The translations under genes and the position numbers were made by a program. This document shows positions 28,828-37,300 of a DNA stretch of 64,000 bases, one piece after another; position 1 is the first letter of the stretch; every line of letters begins with the position of its first letter. The DNA is from Sphingomonadaceae bacterium (GTDB lineage: Bacteria; Pseudomonadota; Alphaproteobacteria; Sphingomonadales; Sphingomonadaceae). The notes under the pieces were generated by a model that saw only the letters and a list, made by a program, of their open reading frames with translations, had not been told where the DNA came from and did no database searches. Where the stretch lies: positions 48,308-112,307 of the forward strand of contig CANJQJ010000004.1 in assembly GCA_947476425.1 (NCBI GenBank), written 5' to 3'.

Positions 28828-29508
28828 TCAGATCGTCGCTTCGATCGCGCGGGCAGCGGCGTCTGGATCATCCGCCTGGGTTATCGGGCGGCCGATGACG
28901 AGGATCGACGCGCCAGCATCGAGCGCAGCGCGCGGCGTCATCACGCGCTTCTGGTCCGCATTGCTGTTCGCGCTCGCCGGCCGGACGCCGGGGACAACGA
29001 AAAACCCCTCGGGCCACAGCTTGCGCGCTGCGGCGACTTCATGGCCGGAACAGACCAGCCCGTCGATCCCGGCTTCGCGCGCCAGCATCGTCAGTCGCGC
29101 GACTTGCTCATGCGGATCGCCCCTCACCCCGATCGCGGCGAGATCATCGGTATCGAGGCTGGTCAGCACTGTCACCGCGACCACTTTCGTGCCCAGCGGC
29201 GCTGAAGCCTTGGCATCCTCAAGCATCGCGCGGCCACCGGCGGCATGCACCGTCAGGATCGCCGGCTCGAGCGGCCGCAGCGTCTGGATCGCCTTGGCGA
29301 CCGTGTTGGGAATGTCGTGGAGCTTGAGATCGAGGAAGATCGGCAGATCGAATCCAGCCATCTCGCGCACCCCCGCGCGGCCATTGGCGAGAAAAAACTC
29401 CAGCCCCAGCTTGAGCCCGCCGACATGGTTGCGCACCTTCGCCGCCAGCGCCTTCGCGTGGTCGAGGTCGGGCGTATCGATGGCGACGTAGATCGGGCGT
29501 GTCATCAT
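28828..29508 (-). CDS. pyrF: orotidine-5'-phosphate decarboxylase
   Basis: PyrF makes UMP, the last step of de novo pyrimidine synthesis. The 226-residue TIM barrel has IYVAIDTPDLDHA near the N-terminus, the catalytic Lys/Asp array FLDLKLHDIPNTVAKA near residues 59-74, and the phosphate loop PGVRPASANSNADQKRV. The start has two consecutive ATGs; the first, 29508, overlaps the lapA stop by 4 bp. Its place ahead of trpF is common in sphingomonads and probably reflects shared transcription, not shared regulation. Confidence 0.96.
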   Translation of the reverse strand: MMTRPIYVAIDTPDLDHAKALAAKVRNHVGGLKLGLEFFLANGRAGVREMAGFDLPIFLDLKLHDIPNTVAKAIQTLRPLEPAILTVHAAGGRAMLEDAKASAPLGTKVVAVTVLTSLDTDDLAAIGVRGDPHEQVARLTMLAREAGIDGLVCSGHEVAAARKLWPEGFFVVPGVRPASANSNADQKRVMTPRAALDAGASILVIGRPITQADDPDAAARAIEATI

Positions 29509-29858
29509 AGGAAAGTCGGCTGCGGTCCAGAAGATAAAGGCGATGCTGTCGCGCCGGCCGGACCGTCCGCATCCGCCGAAAAAGTGGCTGGATCCTGTAA
29601 GGCTAGCTGCGCACGGGCCTCCTCAAGCGCACGCTGGACATTGTCAAGCTTGCGCTTCTGCCGCCAGCGGCTCGCCTTGTGGACGAGAAACAGGGGAACA
29701 TAGCCAAGCAGGAATGCAATCAGCAGCAGCACAGGCAGCTTTACGTCGGCTTCGAGCCCCCCCCAGAGCTCGATCTCGGCGGGCACCCAGTTGCGATAGG
29801 CGAAGATCACGGCGAGCGCCGCGACGACCACCCAGAAGAGCGTCTTCAGGAATTGCAT
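29505..29858 (-). CDS. lapA: LapA domain (DUF1049) inner-membrane protein
   Basis: This 117-residue protein has two membrane helices (about 6-22 and 44-60), matching the LapA domain. In enteric bacteria LapA helps control LpxC and lipopolysaccharide synthesis. A coiled-coil-prone charged segment follows (KRKLDNVQRALEEARAQL), and then a low-complexity tail rich in Ala, Gly and Ser. LapB is not adjacent. It overlaps pyrF by 4 bp, so it heads the pyrF-trp-accD-folC run. Function is by family similarity only. Confidence 0.78.
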   Translation of the reverse strand: MQFLKTLFWVVVAALAVIFAYRNWVPAEIELWGGLEADVKLPVLLLIAFLLGYVPLFLVHKASRWRQKRKLDNVQRALEEARAQLALQDPATFSADADGPAGATASPLSSGPQPTFL

Positions 29859-29949
29859 TCTGTTCTCCCGTCCACTCTTTTAGGGCCGCGACCGCGATAA
29901 GGCCAGCGCCGCGACTCCCCGACTTCGCTAGCGAACGAGGCAGGGATAA

Positions 29950-32256
29950 TCACCCTATCTCCTGTTCCAGGGCATCGAAAAGCGCGCTGATCCGCGTCAA
30001 TCGTGGCCGCTCCTGTTCCAATATGGCACGGAACAGCCGATGCTTGACCGCCGTCACCCGCCCGGCCGGCAGCGTACGGCCCTGCGGCAGCGCCGAGACC
30101 ACGATGTCGACCAGACGGTCAGCACCATGGAGGCGACCCCACAGATAGTCGTTCTCGCGATAGGTGCGGCTGAAGAACGCCCCGAAATTGTTGAACTGGA
30201 TGCCCTTCAACGTGGCCAGCGCGCCGCCCTCTCGGATCGCGGTGGCATCGTCGGGCGCGATGCGGTCGACCTTGATCGGGTTGAACTCCTCCTGCCCTTC
30301 CGCCGCGAGCAGCGGTAGCGTCGCGATGTCGTAGAAGGGGAAGCCGAGATAGGCGAACAGCATCCGCCGCCGCTCGGCCTTGGGCAATTGCGTGAACGCC
30401 TCGGCCAGCGCGCTGTCGGCGTCGTCGTCGATCGGTTCGAGCCCGCGCGCCGCCGCCAGCGCATCGAGCGCTTCGTCGGGCATGTCGATCGCGGCACTGG
30501 CGGCGCCGACCATCGCGGCATCGTAGAAATCCGGCATCTGCCGCTCGAGGTAGCGCGAGAGTTGTTCGAAGATCACCGCCCGCACTGTCTCAAGCGCTTC
30601 GCGGGGACAATCCTCGCCGGCCCCGATCGCCTCGATCTCGCTCGCCAGGCTGCGCAGCCTGCGAATACGGAAGCCGAGATCGTGGGCGCGGAAGAAGTCG
30701 ATCACTTGCGGCGTCGCCCCGCCCACCGAAAGCGCGCCGACGTCCGAGATCCCGCGCCGCCTCACCTCGATCCAGATCGCGCCGCGCAGCCGGCCGAGCG
30801 ACATCCGCTCGCTCGTGCCGACCATCGCGAGCAGCAGGTTGATATTGTCCTCGACGATCCCGGAAAGCTTCAGGTGGCCATAGGAGGCGTAGGAATAGCC
30901 CGCCTGCCGCGCCGCCACGTCCTGCGCCTTGGCGCGCCAGGAGGAGAGCCGCCGCGGTGTAGGCCGGTTGAGGAACAGCGTGTTGCCGATCGCCTGCTCG
31001 ATGGCATGCTCCACTTCCGGGCGGATCGCCTCGATGATGTAGCGAGTCCGCCGGATGCGGGTCGATCGCGCCTCGATCGCATCGAGATTGTCGCGGATCG
31101 GTTGCTCGCGCGGAATATCCGCAAGCGCCCCGAAGATCGTCGAGAAGAATCCCGGCACGTCACTGCCGTTATTCTTGCCGGGCCCCCTGGTCCCGCGAAG
31201 ATTCGGGGTCGGGTCGATATAGACGAAGCGCCGTTCGACCTCGCGCTTGGCCGGACGGTCCCGCAATGCCTCGATCGCCGGCCGGAACGGGGCGTTGGCG
31301 AGCACCGATCCGTCGATCAACACCGTCCGGTCGGCCGCATCGATCGCGCTCTGGCGGGGCAGTGCCCGCGCGATGAAACCGGCGCGGCTCGGCCATGTCC
31401 GTTTTCGGCTGGCGACTACCCGGTCGAGTTCCCCAAGCGTGAACGGCGGAAAGGCACCGGGGAAGCTTGAGGTCGCGCGCGCCGCAAACACCAGCTCGGC
31501 TGTATCGCCGAGATGTCGGGGGCTCGTGTGGCGATCGGAAAAGGAAAGGATCAGGCGATGCTCGGTCTCGACCACTTCGCTCGGCGTGTGCAGCCGCAAT
31601 CGTTCGGGATGTCCGTGAAAATCGGTCACCGTCACGAACATGTCGAGCGGCTGTTCGATCGGCAGCAGCTGCGGCCCCTTGGTCTTCGCCATCGCGTCGA
31701 ACGCGTCGAACAGCAGCCCGGCGAAGGTCTCGCCACCAAATGGCGGCGCGAACCAGCGCGCCCGCACGAAATGCGAAAGCTTGGCGCGCACCTCGTTGCG
31801 AGCGCCGGCCTCGACGGTGCGTGTCACGGTGCCGCGCAGCCCGGTCAGGAACCACGCGATCGGCACCGCCCAGAATTTGGTGAAACGCGAGAACGGACGC
31901 GCGTCGGGATCGAGCAACACCTCGACATCCGCGCCGTCCAGCCACAGTTCGGTCAGCGGTTCGAGCGACTGGCCGGTGGTGATCGCCTGGCCGAGGAAAA
32001 TGCCGTTGATGCCACCAGCGCTGGCGCCCGCGATGATGTCGACGAGCACGCGCAGCTTGAGCCCGATCTCGGCCTCGATCTCGACAAGCAGCTGGCGATA
32101 GACATCCTCGCCCGGCGCGGAGTCGCCATGCGGATCATGCTGCGCCTGGGATGCGCGCGCCAGTCGCCAGATTTCCTTGGTGATGCCGTGCATGTAGACG
32201 GCGAGGCTCACCCCGCCATAGCAGACCAGCGCCAGCCTCAGTTCCTTCTCCCGCAT
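29950..32256 (-). CDS. patatin-like phospholipase, large DUF3376-type protein
   Basis: This 768-residue protein has an N-terminal patatin hydrolase domain: the oxyanion region CYGGVSLAVYMHGITKEIW, nucleophile elbow DIIAGASAGGINGIFLG near residues 78-95, and dyad Asp in VLIDGSVLANAPF near 315. The remaining 400 residues match the patatin-related family carrying DUF3376 (the TIGR03607 type, as I recall it). No signal peptide or membrane helix is clear. ATG 32256 is preferred to an upstream TTG. It is divergent from the ABC ATPase, 46 bp apart. Lipase activity is inferred; the substrate is unknown. Confidence 0.88.
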   Translation of the reverse strand: MREKELRLALVCYGGVSLAVYMHGITKEIWRLARASQAQHDPHGDSAPGEDVYRQLLVEIEAEIGLKLRVLVDIIAGASAGGINGIFLGQAITTGQSLEPLTELWLDGADVEVLLDPDARPFSRFTKFWAVPIAWFLTGLRGTVTRTVEAGARNEVRAKLSHFVRARWFAPPFGGETFAGLLFDAFDAMAKTKGPQLLPIEQPLDMFVTVTDFHGHPERLRLHTPSEVVETEHRLILSFSDRHTSPRHLGDTAELVFAARATSSFPGAFPPFTLGELDRVVASRKRTWPSRAGFIARALPRQSAIDAADRTVLIDGSVLANAPFRPAIEALRDRPAKREVERRFVYIDPTPNLRGTRGPGKNNGSDVPGFFSTIFGALADIPREQPIRDNLDAIEARSTRIRRTRYIIEAIRPEVEHAIEQAIGNTLFLNRPTPRRLSSWRAKAQDVAARQAGYSYASYGHLKLSGIVEDNINLLLAMVGTSERMSLGRLRGAIWIEVRRRGISDVGALSVGGATPQVIDFFRAHDLGFRIRRLRSLASEIEAIGAGEDCPREALETVRAVIFEQLSRYLERQMPDFYDAAMVGAASAAIDMPDEALDALAAARGLEPIDDDADSALAEAFTQLPKAERRRMLFAYLGFPFYDIATLPLLAAEGQEEFNPIKVDRIAPDDATAIREGGALATLKGIQFNNFGAFFSRTYRENDYLWGRLHGADRLVDIVVSALPQGRTLPAGRVTAVKHRLFRAILEQERPRLTRISALFDALEQEIG

Positions 32257-32302
32257 CGCAGGCAAGTTGCCACAAGCGTGGCGGCCGGTCTATGCGACAG
32301 TC

Positions 32303-33232
32303 ATGATGGAAGAAGCAGCGATCAGCATCCGGGGCATGTCGAAGATCTATGCCGGCGGCAAGCAGGCGCTGTCGGCAATCGATCTCGATATTCCGCGAGG
32401 CCAGATCTTCGGATTGCTCGGCCCCAACGGCGCGGGAAAATCGACGCTGATCAACATCCTCGCCGGGCTGGTCAACAAGACTGCGGGCACCGCCAACATC
32501 TGGGGTTTCGATATCGACGCCGATCCGCGCAATGCCAAGGCATCGATCGGTATCGTCCCCCAGGAAATCCTCTTCGATCCCTTTTTCACGCCCTACGAGA
32601 CGCTGGAAAACCAGGCGAGCTTCTATGCCGTGCCAAAGCGCAAGCGCCGCACCATGGAATTGCTCGAGGCAGTCCATCTTTCCGACAAGGCCAATGCCTA
32701 TGCGCGAACGCTTTCCGGCGGGATGAAGCGTCGACTGCTCGTCGCCAAGGCGATGGTCCATTCGCCGCCCGTCCTCGTCCTCGACGAACCCACCGCCGGG
32801 GTCGATATCGAATTGCGCCAGCAGCTCTGGAACTACGTCCGCGAATTGAACCGCAAGGGCGTCACCGTCGTCCTCACCACCCATTATCTCGAGGAAGCCG
32901 AGGAGCTCTGCGATCGCATCGCGATCATCAACCATGGCCGAGTCATCGCCAACGAGCCCACCCGTGCGCTGGTCGAACGTGCGCGCGAGAAGATCGTCGA
33001 GGTCACCGTCGATCGCGATTTCGTCGAGCTCCCCATCGCTGCCTGCTTCGACCGCACCCATCGCCTCGGCGATCGCACCATTGCGATCCATTATAATCGC
33101 GATCGATTCAACGCCGGAGACGTGCTCGCCGCGGTCCAGGGCGGCGGCTTCGGCATCGTTGACGTCTCGACCCACGAACCCGATCTCGAGGATATCTTCC
33201 TCGAGCTGACAAGGGCGGATCCCAATGGCTGA
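32303..33232 (+). CDS. ABC-2 type transporter ATP-binding protein
   Basis: This roughly 309-residue ATPase has Walker A GLLGPNGAGKSTLINILAG, signature RTLSGGMKRRLLVAKAM, Walker B PVLVLDEPTAGVD and switch TTHYLEEAEELCDR. It has the C-terminal extension typical of DrrA/NodI-type exporters. No permease gene lies on either side, so its membrane partner is elsewhere or missing. ATGs at 32303 and 32306 are both possible. Its last 8 bp overlap nadB in another frame, so translation of the two is coupled. Confidence 0.92.
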   Translation: MMEEAAISIRGMSKIYAGGKQALSAIDLDIPRGQIFGLLGPNGAGKSTLINILAGLVNKTAGTANIWGFDIDADPRNAKASIGIVPQEILFDPFFTPYETLENQASFYAVPKRKRRTMELLEAVHLSDKANAYARTLSGGMKRRLLVAKAMVHSPPVLVLDEPTAGVDIELRQQLWNYVRELNRKGVTVVLTTHYLEEAEELCDRIAIINHGRVIANEPTRALVERAREKIVEVTVDRDFVELPIAACFDRTHRLGDRTIAIHYNRDRFNAGDVLAAVQGGGFGIVDVSTHEPDLEDIFLELTRADPNG

Positions 33233-34817
33233 GCAACGCTTCGATGCGGTCGTGATCGGCTCCGGCGCCGCCGGGCTTACCGCCGCGCTCCACCTCGCGC
33301 AAACCCTCAAGGTCGCGGTGCTCGCCAAGGGAACGCTGTCGGAGGGCTCGACCGCCTGGGCGCAGGGCGGGATCGCCGCCGTGTTCGAACCCGGCGATAC
33401 CTTCGAAAGCCATGTCGATGACACGATGGTCGCCGGCGCGGGGCTCAACAATCGCGATACCGTCACCTTCGTCATCGAGAATGCGCCGCGCGCGATCGAG
33501 CGCCTCGCCGAGATCGGGGTGCCCTTCAATCGCGGCGAGGATAGCGCCGATCGCTGGCATCTCACGCGCGAGGGTGGCCACAGCCACCGCCGCATCGTCC
33601 ATGTCGACGATGCCACCGGCTGGGCGGTCCAGCAGGCGCTCGAAAAGGCGGCCTCGGCAAATCCGAACATCACGTTGATCACGGACATGGTCGCGGTCGA
33701 TCTCATCACCAGCCGCCATGGCGTCCGCTATTCGGGCGAGGGGCATGTCTGGGGCGTCTATGCCTATAATCGCAAGACGCGGCGGGTCGACGCGCTGATC
33801 GCGCCAGCCACGGTGCTCGCGACCGGCGGGGCAGGGCGCTGCTACCTTTATTCCACCGCCCCGCGCGGCGCGACCGGCGATGGCATCGCGATGGCGTGGC
33901 GCGCTGGCTGCCGCGTCTCCAACATGGAATTCAACCAGTTCCACCCGACCTGCCTCTACAATCTCGAGGTCAAGAATTTCCTGATTTCCGAGGCGGTGCG
34001 CGGCGAGGGCGGGCAGCTCAAGATTCCCGGCACCGGCCATCGCTTCATGCCCGATTTCGACGAGCGCGCCGAGCTTGCGCCCCGCGATATCGTCGCGCGT
34101 GCGATCGATCATGAGATCAAGCGGCTCGGCCTCGATTATGTCCATCTCGACATCAGCCACAAGCCGCCAGAGTTCGTCCGCGAACATTTCCCCAATATCT
34201 ACGCCCGGCTGATGGAGCTCGGCATCGACATCACGAAGGAACCGATCCCCGTCGTCCCCGCGCAGCATTACACCTGCGGCGGGGTGATCGTCGATCTCGA
34301 CGGCCGCACCGATCTGCCCGGTCTCTATGCGGCTGGCGAAGTCACCCAGTCCGGGCTCCACGGCGCCAATCGCCTCGCCTCCAATTCGCTCCTCGAATGC
34401 CTCGTCTTCGGTGAAGCCGCCGCGCTTCATATCGCCGAGCATTGGAGCGAACTCCCCACGCCGCCGCCGATCCGGGCCTGGGACGAAAGCCGCGTGACCG
34501 ATTCCGACGAGGAGGTCATCGTCCAGCATAACTGGCGCGAGATCCGCCGCTTCATGTGGGATTATGTCGGCATCGTCCGCACCACCAAGCGCCTCGAGCG
34601 CGCCCAGCACCGAGTCCAGCTGCTCCGCGCCGAAGTCGCCGAATATTACGGCAATTTCCGAGTCACCGCCGATCTGATCGAGTTGCGCAACCTGGTCGAA
34701 GTCGCCGACCTGATCGTCCGCTGCGCCCTCAAGCGCAAGGAAAGCCGCGGCCTCCACTACATCCGCGATTACCCCAAGACCCTCGCAAAGGTCGAGGACA
34801 CGATCCTCACACCCTAG
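33225..34817 (+). CDS. nadB: L-aspartate oxidase
   Basis: NadB oxidises aspartate to iminoaspartate for NAD synthesis. The 530-residue flavoprotein starts with the FAD fold AVVIGSGAAGLTAALHLAQ. It shows LAKGTLSEGSTAWAQGGIAA, TGGAGRCYLYST, the catalytic region EFNQFHPTCLY, and QHYTCGGVIVDLDG, all shared with the succinate dehydrogenase flavoprotein group; specific NadB features are the short capping domain and C-terminal helices. AAGGGCGG precedes ATG 33225. nadA and nadC, its usual partners, are not in the window. Confidence 0.96.
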   Translation: MAEQRFDAVVIGSGAAGLTAALHLAQTLKVAVLAKGTLSEGSTAWAQGGIAAVFEPGDTFESHVDDTMVAGAGLNNRDTVTFVIENAPRAIERLAEIGVPFNRGEDSADRWHLTREGGHSHRRIVHVDDATGWAVQQALEKAASANPNITLITDMVAVDLITSRHGVRYSGEGHVWGVYAYNRKTRRVDALIAPATVLATGGAGRCYLYSTAPRGATGDGIAMAWRAGCRVSNMEFNQFHPTCLYNLEVKNFLISEAVRGEGGQLKIPGTGHRFMPDFDERAELAPRDIVARAIDHEIKRLGLDYVHLDISHKPPEFVREHFPNIYARLMELGIDITKEPIPVVPAQHYTCGGVIVDLDGRTDLPGLYAAGEVTQSGLHGANRLASNSLLECLVFGEAAALHIAEHWSELPTPPPIRAWDESRVTDSDEEVIVQHNWREIRRFMWDYVGIVRTTKRLERAQHRVQLLRAEVAEYYGNFRVTADLIELRNLVEVADLIVRCALKRKESRGLHYIRDYPKTLAKVEDTILTP

Positions 34818-34835
34818 TGCGGGTTGAATATCACC

Positions 34836-34945
34836 GTTCATCCTGAGGAGGGACTGAGCTTGTCGAAGGCCCGTCTCGAAGGACCGCAGCGCTACAGTCC
34901 TTCGAGACGCCATTTCGACAAGCTCAATGGCTCCTCAGGATGAAC
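34836..34945. repeat. 110-bp inverted repeat, TTCATCCTGAGGAG family
   Basis: The outer 15-bp arms GTTCATCCTGAGGAG (34836-34850) and CTCCTCAGGATGAAC (34931-34945) are perfect inverses. Inside, GTCTCGAAGGAC and GTCCTTCGAGAC form a second inverted pair. Copies of the same family lie at 57764-57833 and 61587-61732. It lies just past nadB and may help end transcription. Confidence 0.88.
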
Positions 34946-34964
34946 GGGTAGGTAGGCGTTGCAA

Positions 34965-35010
34965 TCTCCCCTCCCTGCAAGGGGAGGCCGGGGAGGGTGC
35001 GCGCGATCAG
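34965..35010. repeat. second copy of the CCCCTCCC / GGGGAGG repeat
   Basis: TCCCCTCCCTGCAAGGGGAG forms a short GC hairpin, followed by CCGGGGAGGGTGC. It is related to the unit at 22505-22555. It lies between nadB and the convergent higA. Confidence 0.6.
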
Positions 35011-35026
35011 CGCGCCCAATGACCAA

Positions 35027-35323
35027 TCAGGCGGCGATGCGCTCTACCTGGATCTCGTTTTCATGGACGCGCGCCTTGGCCAGGTCATGGGCGGCCTGCA
35101 TCCGCAACATCGTCTCGGCATTCAGACCGAAAGCCTTTTCAAACCGGATTGCCATGTCGGCCGAAAGACCGGACTTGCCGTTGAGCAGGTTGCTCATGGC
35201 TTGCCGCGTGACGTGGAGCTTTTGTGCCGTCACGGTGACGTTCAGGCCATGTGATTCCAAGATTTCCGTGCGAAGCCATTCGCCGGGATGGACGGCAAAG
35301 CTTGTGTGCAGCTTGATGGCCAT
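35027..35323 (-). CDS. higA: HigA family addiction module antitoxin
   Basis: This 98-residue Xre-type helix-turn-helix protein matches HigA (VapI) antitoxins: MAIKLHTSFAVHPGEWLRTE at the start, then the DNA-binding segment NVTVTAQKLHVTRQAMSNLL and SADMAIRFEKAFG. ATG 35323 has a GGAGG upstream. The cognate toxin HigB, normally encoded just upstream, is reduced to a short remnant here, so this is a likely orphan antitoxin. HigA proteins usually repress their own promoter; a promoter and a palindrome are present upstream. Confidence 0.9.
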   Translation of the reverse strand: MAIKLHTSFAVHPGEWLRTEILESHGLNVTVTAQKLHVTRQAMSNLLNGKSGLSADMAIRFEKAFGLNAETMLRMQAAHDLAKARVHENEIQVERIAA

Positions 35324-35400
35324 CAGTGATAATCCTCCAGGTGTCGCCCCGAGCCTCGTATCCGACAATGAGAAAGAACGATGGCCAAGCGATTCGCCAT
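35323..35400 (-). pseudogene. higB: remnant of higB toxin, internally deleted
   Basis: A 25-codon frame starting MANRLAIVLSHCRIR ends in HLEDYH and then TGA, which overlaps the higA ATG as TGATG. The tail LEDYH and the preceding CRI resemble the conserved C-terminus of HigB toxins (WRI...LEDYH), which are normally about 92 residues long. The promoter and start are intact, while the toxin core is missing. It is read as a decayed toxin; an independent origin of such a short tail is possible but less likely. Confidence 0.6.
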
Positions 35401-35404
35401 CGTT
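35377..35404. promoter_or_regulatory. palindrome at the higA promoter start region
   Basis: AACGATGGC (35377-35385) and GCCATCGTT (35396-35404) are perfect inverses around a 10-base spacer. The position, at the expected transcription start of the higA promoter, suggests an operator for HigA autoregulation. Confidence 0.5.
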
Positions 35405-35409
35405 CCGCC

Positions 35410-35438
35410 CATATACCAGTGCGTTAGCCTCCTGTCAA
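35410..35438 (-). promoter_or_regulatory. sigma-70-like promoter of higA
   Basis: On the minus strand TTGACA (35438-35433) and TATATG (35415-35410) are separated by 17 bases. The -35 box is perfect and the -10 box is close to TATAAT. It directs transcription into the higB remnant and higA. Confidence 0.72.
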
Positions 35439-35461
35439 GGAAAAAACCTATTAACGAGGCG

Positions 35462-37261
35462 TTATCCGACCCGGCGCCACAGCATGAACGGCGATCCCTT
35501 CGGCAGCTGGATCGGCGTAAGCCAGGCGGGCACCTTGCCCTTGATCAGCTGGTTGTAGAATCCCTTCGGATCCTGCGTCGAATAGAGCGTCGATTCCGAC
35601 ATTCCCGGGCAAAGCAGGAGCAAAGTCGCGCCGTGGCGCTTCATCACCTCGTGCGCGACATCGGGCGATATTGCGCGGAAGCTGTGCTGGACGTCGAGGA
35701 TCGCCGCACCGTTGCGATGATAGGGCCCGGCAATCGCGTTGTGATGCGTCACCGTGATCAGGCGAGGGCCCATGTCGACGAAGGTCAGGATCGTCGCTGG
35801 CGGCAGTTTATCGAGCGGCTCCAGAGCTGGCACCGTCGGGCATTTGCGGTTCGCCATCGACACCTGCTTGCGCGCCTTGGTCTCCGGCTTTTCGGGGATT
35901 TGCTGGACTCCAAGCGAAATCGCCAGCCCCGATACGAACAGGAACAGCGCAAACGTGCCGAAGACGCGAACCAGCATGTTGCGGCTCGCCAGCGTCATGC
36001 TTCCGCCATTCCACAAAAGCCAAGTCGCGCCGGGCACTGCGAGCATTTGCGCCGCAGCGCCGGCCCGGGTCTGCCAGAACAGCATTCCTGTCGAGGCAAG
36101 CGAGAGCATGGCGATCGTCGTCCACGACATCACGCGCTCGTCGTGGCGATTGCGCCACAGCGCAGCGAGGCCGCCGGCGGTTCCGATTACCGCGATGGCG
36201 AACACCGGCACATAGCGCTTGTAGCCATGGCTCCACATCGGCTTGGCTTCGCTGATGAACTGGAACCACAATCGTTCGAGTTCGGGCGAGATATGCTCAG
36301 GCCGGCCCAGGCATTGCGGCCAGGCAAGGATGAAGCCGGTGGCCAGCACCAACCCGGCGATGATCGCCATGCTCAGTCGCAGGCGGCGATTCCCTGCCGG
36401 GATCATGCTCAACACTACCGCGAGCGCGCCCGCCGCGAGCATCGTCGAGAGATAGACCGGCGAAAGCACGTCGCATACCGCGAGGCTGTTGTCGTACGAG
36501 GTGAAGCCCGCATATCCGAGCGCGCAGCCAGCCGCGAGCGACAGGCCATAGCCCTTGAGACGCGCCGCCGCACCTTCGTCGCGGACCCAGGCGAGCACTG
36601 TCATCGCCCCTGCGAGCGCAAGATAGGGCAGCATCTCGAGACCGATCACCAGCGAAAGGGCGGTGGCGAGGCCGGTCGTCAATCCCCCGCGCAGCCGATC
36701 GCGATCCGCGCTTCCAGCAATCGTCAGCGTCAGGAAGGCAAGCTGCCAGCCATGATGGTCGATTCGAAGCGGCGCGAACATCAGCAGCGTCACTTGCGCG
36801 CAGGCGAGGATCGCACCCGCCAGCGGCCAGGAATTGGGGTGGATCAGCCGCCGCGCGGTCAGCATCAGGCCATAGAGCGCGACGCCGAGCGCGAGCAGCG
36901 GTGCAACCGTCACTGCGATCTTCTCGGCGATCGCAACTCCGAAGAACGGCTTCGATGCGAGGATCAGCCCGGCGATCGGCAGGTCGACGAGGCGCGACCA
37001 GTGGATATTATAGCCCTGCGGTGGATCGAGGCGATATTGCCGGAGGTCATACCAGCCCTGCCCGTCGAGCAGCCCGCGGACCTGCATCAGCCGCATGTTG
37101 TCGTCGGTATCGCCAAGCGCGAACCAGTGGATAGCGTTCCACTTCCAGATGATCATCCATGCCGCGAACAGCGCCCAGCCAAGCAGCCATCCCCAACGCC
37201 AGCCGGCGCCATTCACGTCCTGTTTGTTCACGGCGCTATTTCCATTGGAGTTCGGCCGCAT
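35462..37261 (-). CDS. polytopic GT-C fold glycosyltransferase, STT3/AglB-like N-terminal pattern
   Basis: This 599-residue membrane protein has about 11-13 hydrophobic segments and a soluble C-terminal part (from about 500). Its first periplasmic loop reads ALGDTDDNMRLMQVRGLL, then RLDPPQGYNIHWSRLVDLP. This acidic-pair loop, followed by a P-Q-G...HWSRL stretch, recalls the STT3/AglB/PglB oligosaccharyltransferase group; the WWDYG signature of that group is not found. The start is ATG 37261; the frame is open 58 codons further, but over gtrA's 5' end. Its sugar donor and acceptor are unknown, and it may be any GT-C glycosyltransferase. Confidence 0.72.
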   Translation of the reverse strand: MRPNSNGNSAVNKQDVNGAGWRWGWLLGWALFAAWMIIWKWNAIHWFALGDTDDNMRLMQVRGLLDGQGWYDLRQYRLDPPQGYNIHWSRLVDLPIAGLILASKPFFGVAIAEKIAVTVAPLLALGVALYGLMLTARRLIHPNSWPLAGAILACAQVTLLMFAPLRIDHHGWQLAFLTLTIAGSADRDRLRGGLTTGLATALSLVIGLEMLPYLALAGAMTVLAWVRDEGAAARLKGYGLSLAAGCALGYAGFTSYDNSLAVCDVLSPVYLSTMLAAGALAVVLSMIPAGNRRLRLSMAIIAGLVLATGFILAWPQCLGRPEHISPELERLWFQFISEAKPMWSHGYKRYVPVFAIAVIGTAGGLAALWRNRHDERVMSWTTIAMLSLASTGMLFWQTRAGAAAQMLAVPGATWLLWNGGSMTLASRNMLVRVFGTFALFLFVSGLAISLGVQQIPEKPETKARKQVSMANRKCPTVPALEPLDKLPPATILTFVDMGPRLITVTHHNAIAGPYHRNGAAILDVQHSFRAISPDVAHEVMKRHGATLLLLCPGMSESTLYSTQDPKGFYNQLIKGKVPAWLTPIQLPKGSPFMLWRRVG

Positions 37262-37300
37262 TAGGCACGGCCCCACCGCAAGCGCAAGCAAGGAACCGAG

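Noticed and set aside
28271..29491. Plus-strand 406-codon frame over trpF and pyrF
   Set aside because: Antisense to two well-supported genes and of unnatural, Arg/Ser/Ala-rich composition.
29950..32256. CBASS-type patatin effector
   Set aside because: No cyclic nucleotide synthase, E1/E2/JAB or HORMA gene is nearby; the domain layout fits the stand-alone patatin-related family.
35027..35323. Complete HigBA toxin-antitoxin system
   Set aside because: No toxin frame of about 90 residues exists beside higA; only the 25-codon remnant is visible.
35381..37264. Plus-strand 627-codon frame opposite the STT3-like gene
   Set aside because: It reads as an Arg/His/Gln-rich shadow; the minus strand has membrane helices and a family-like loop.
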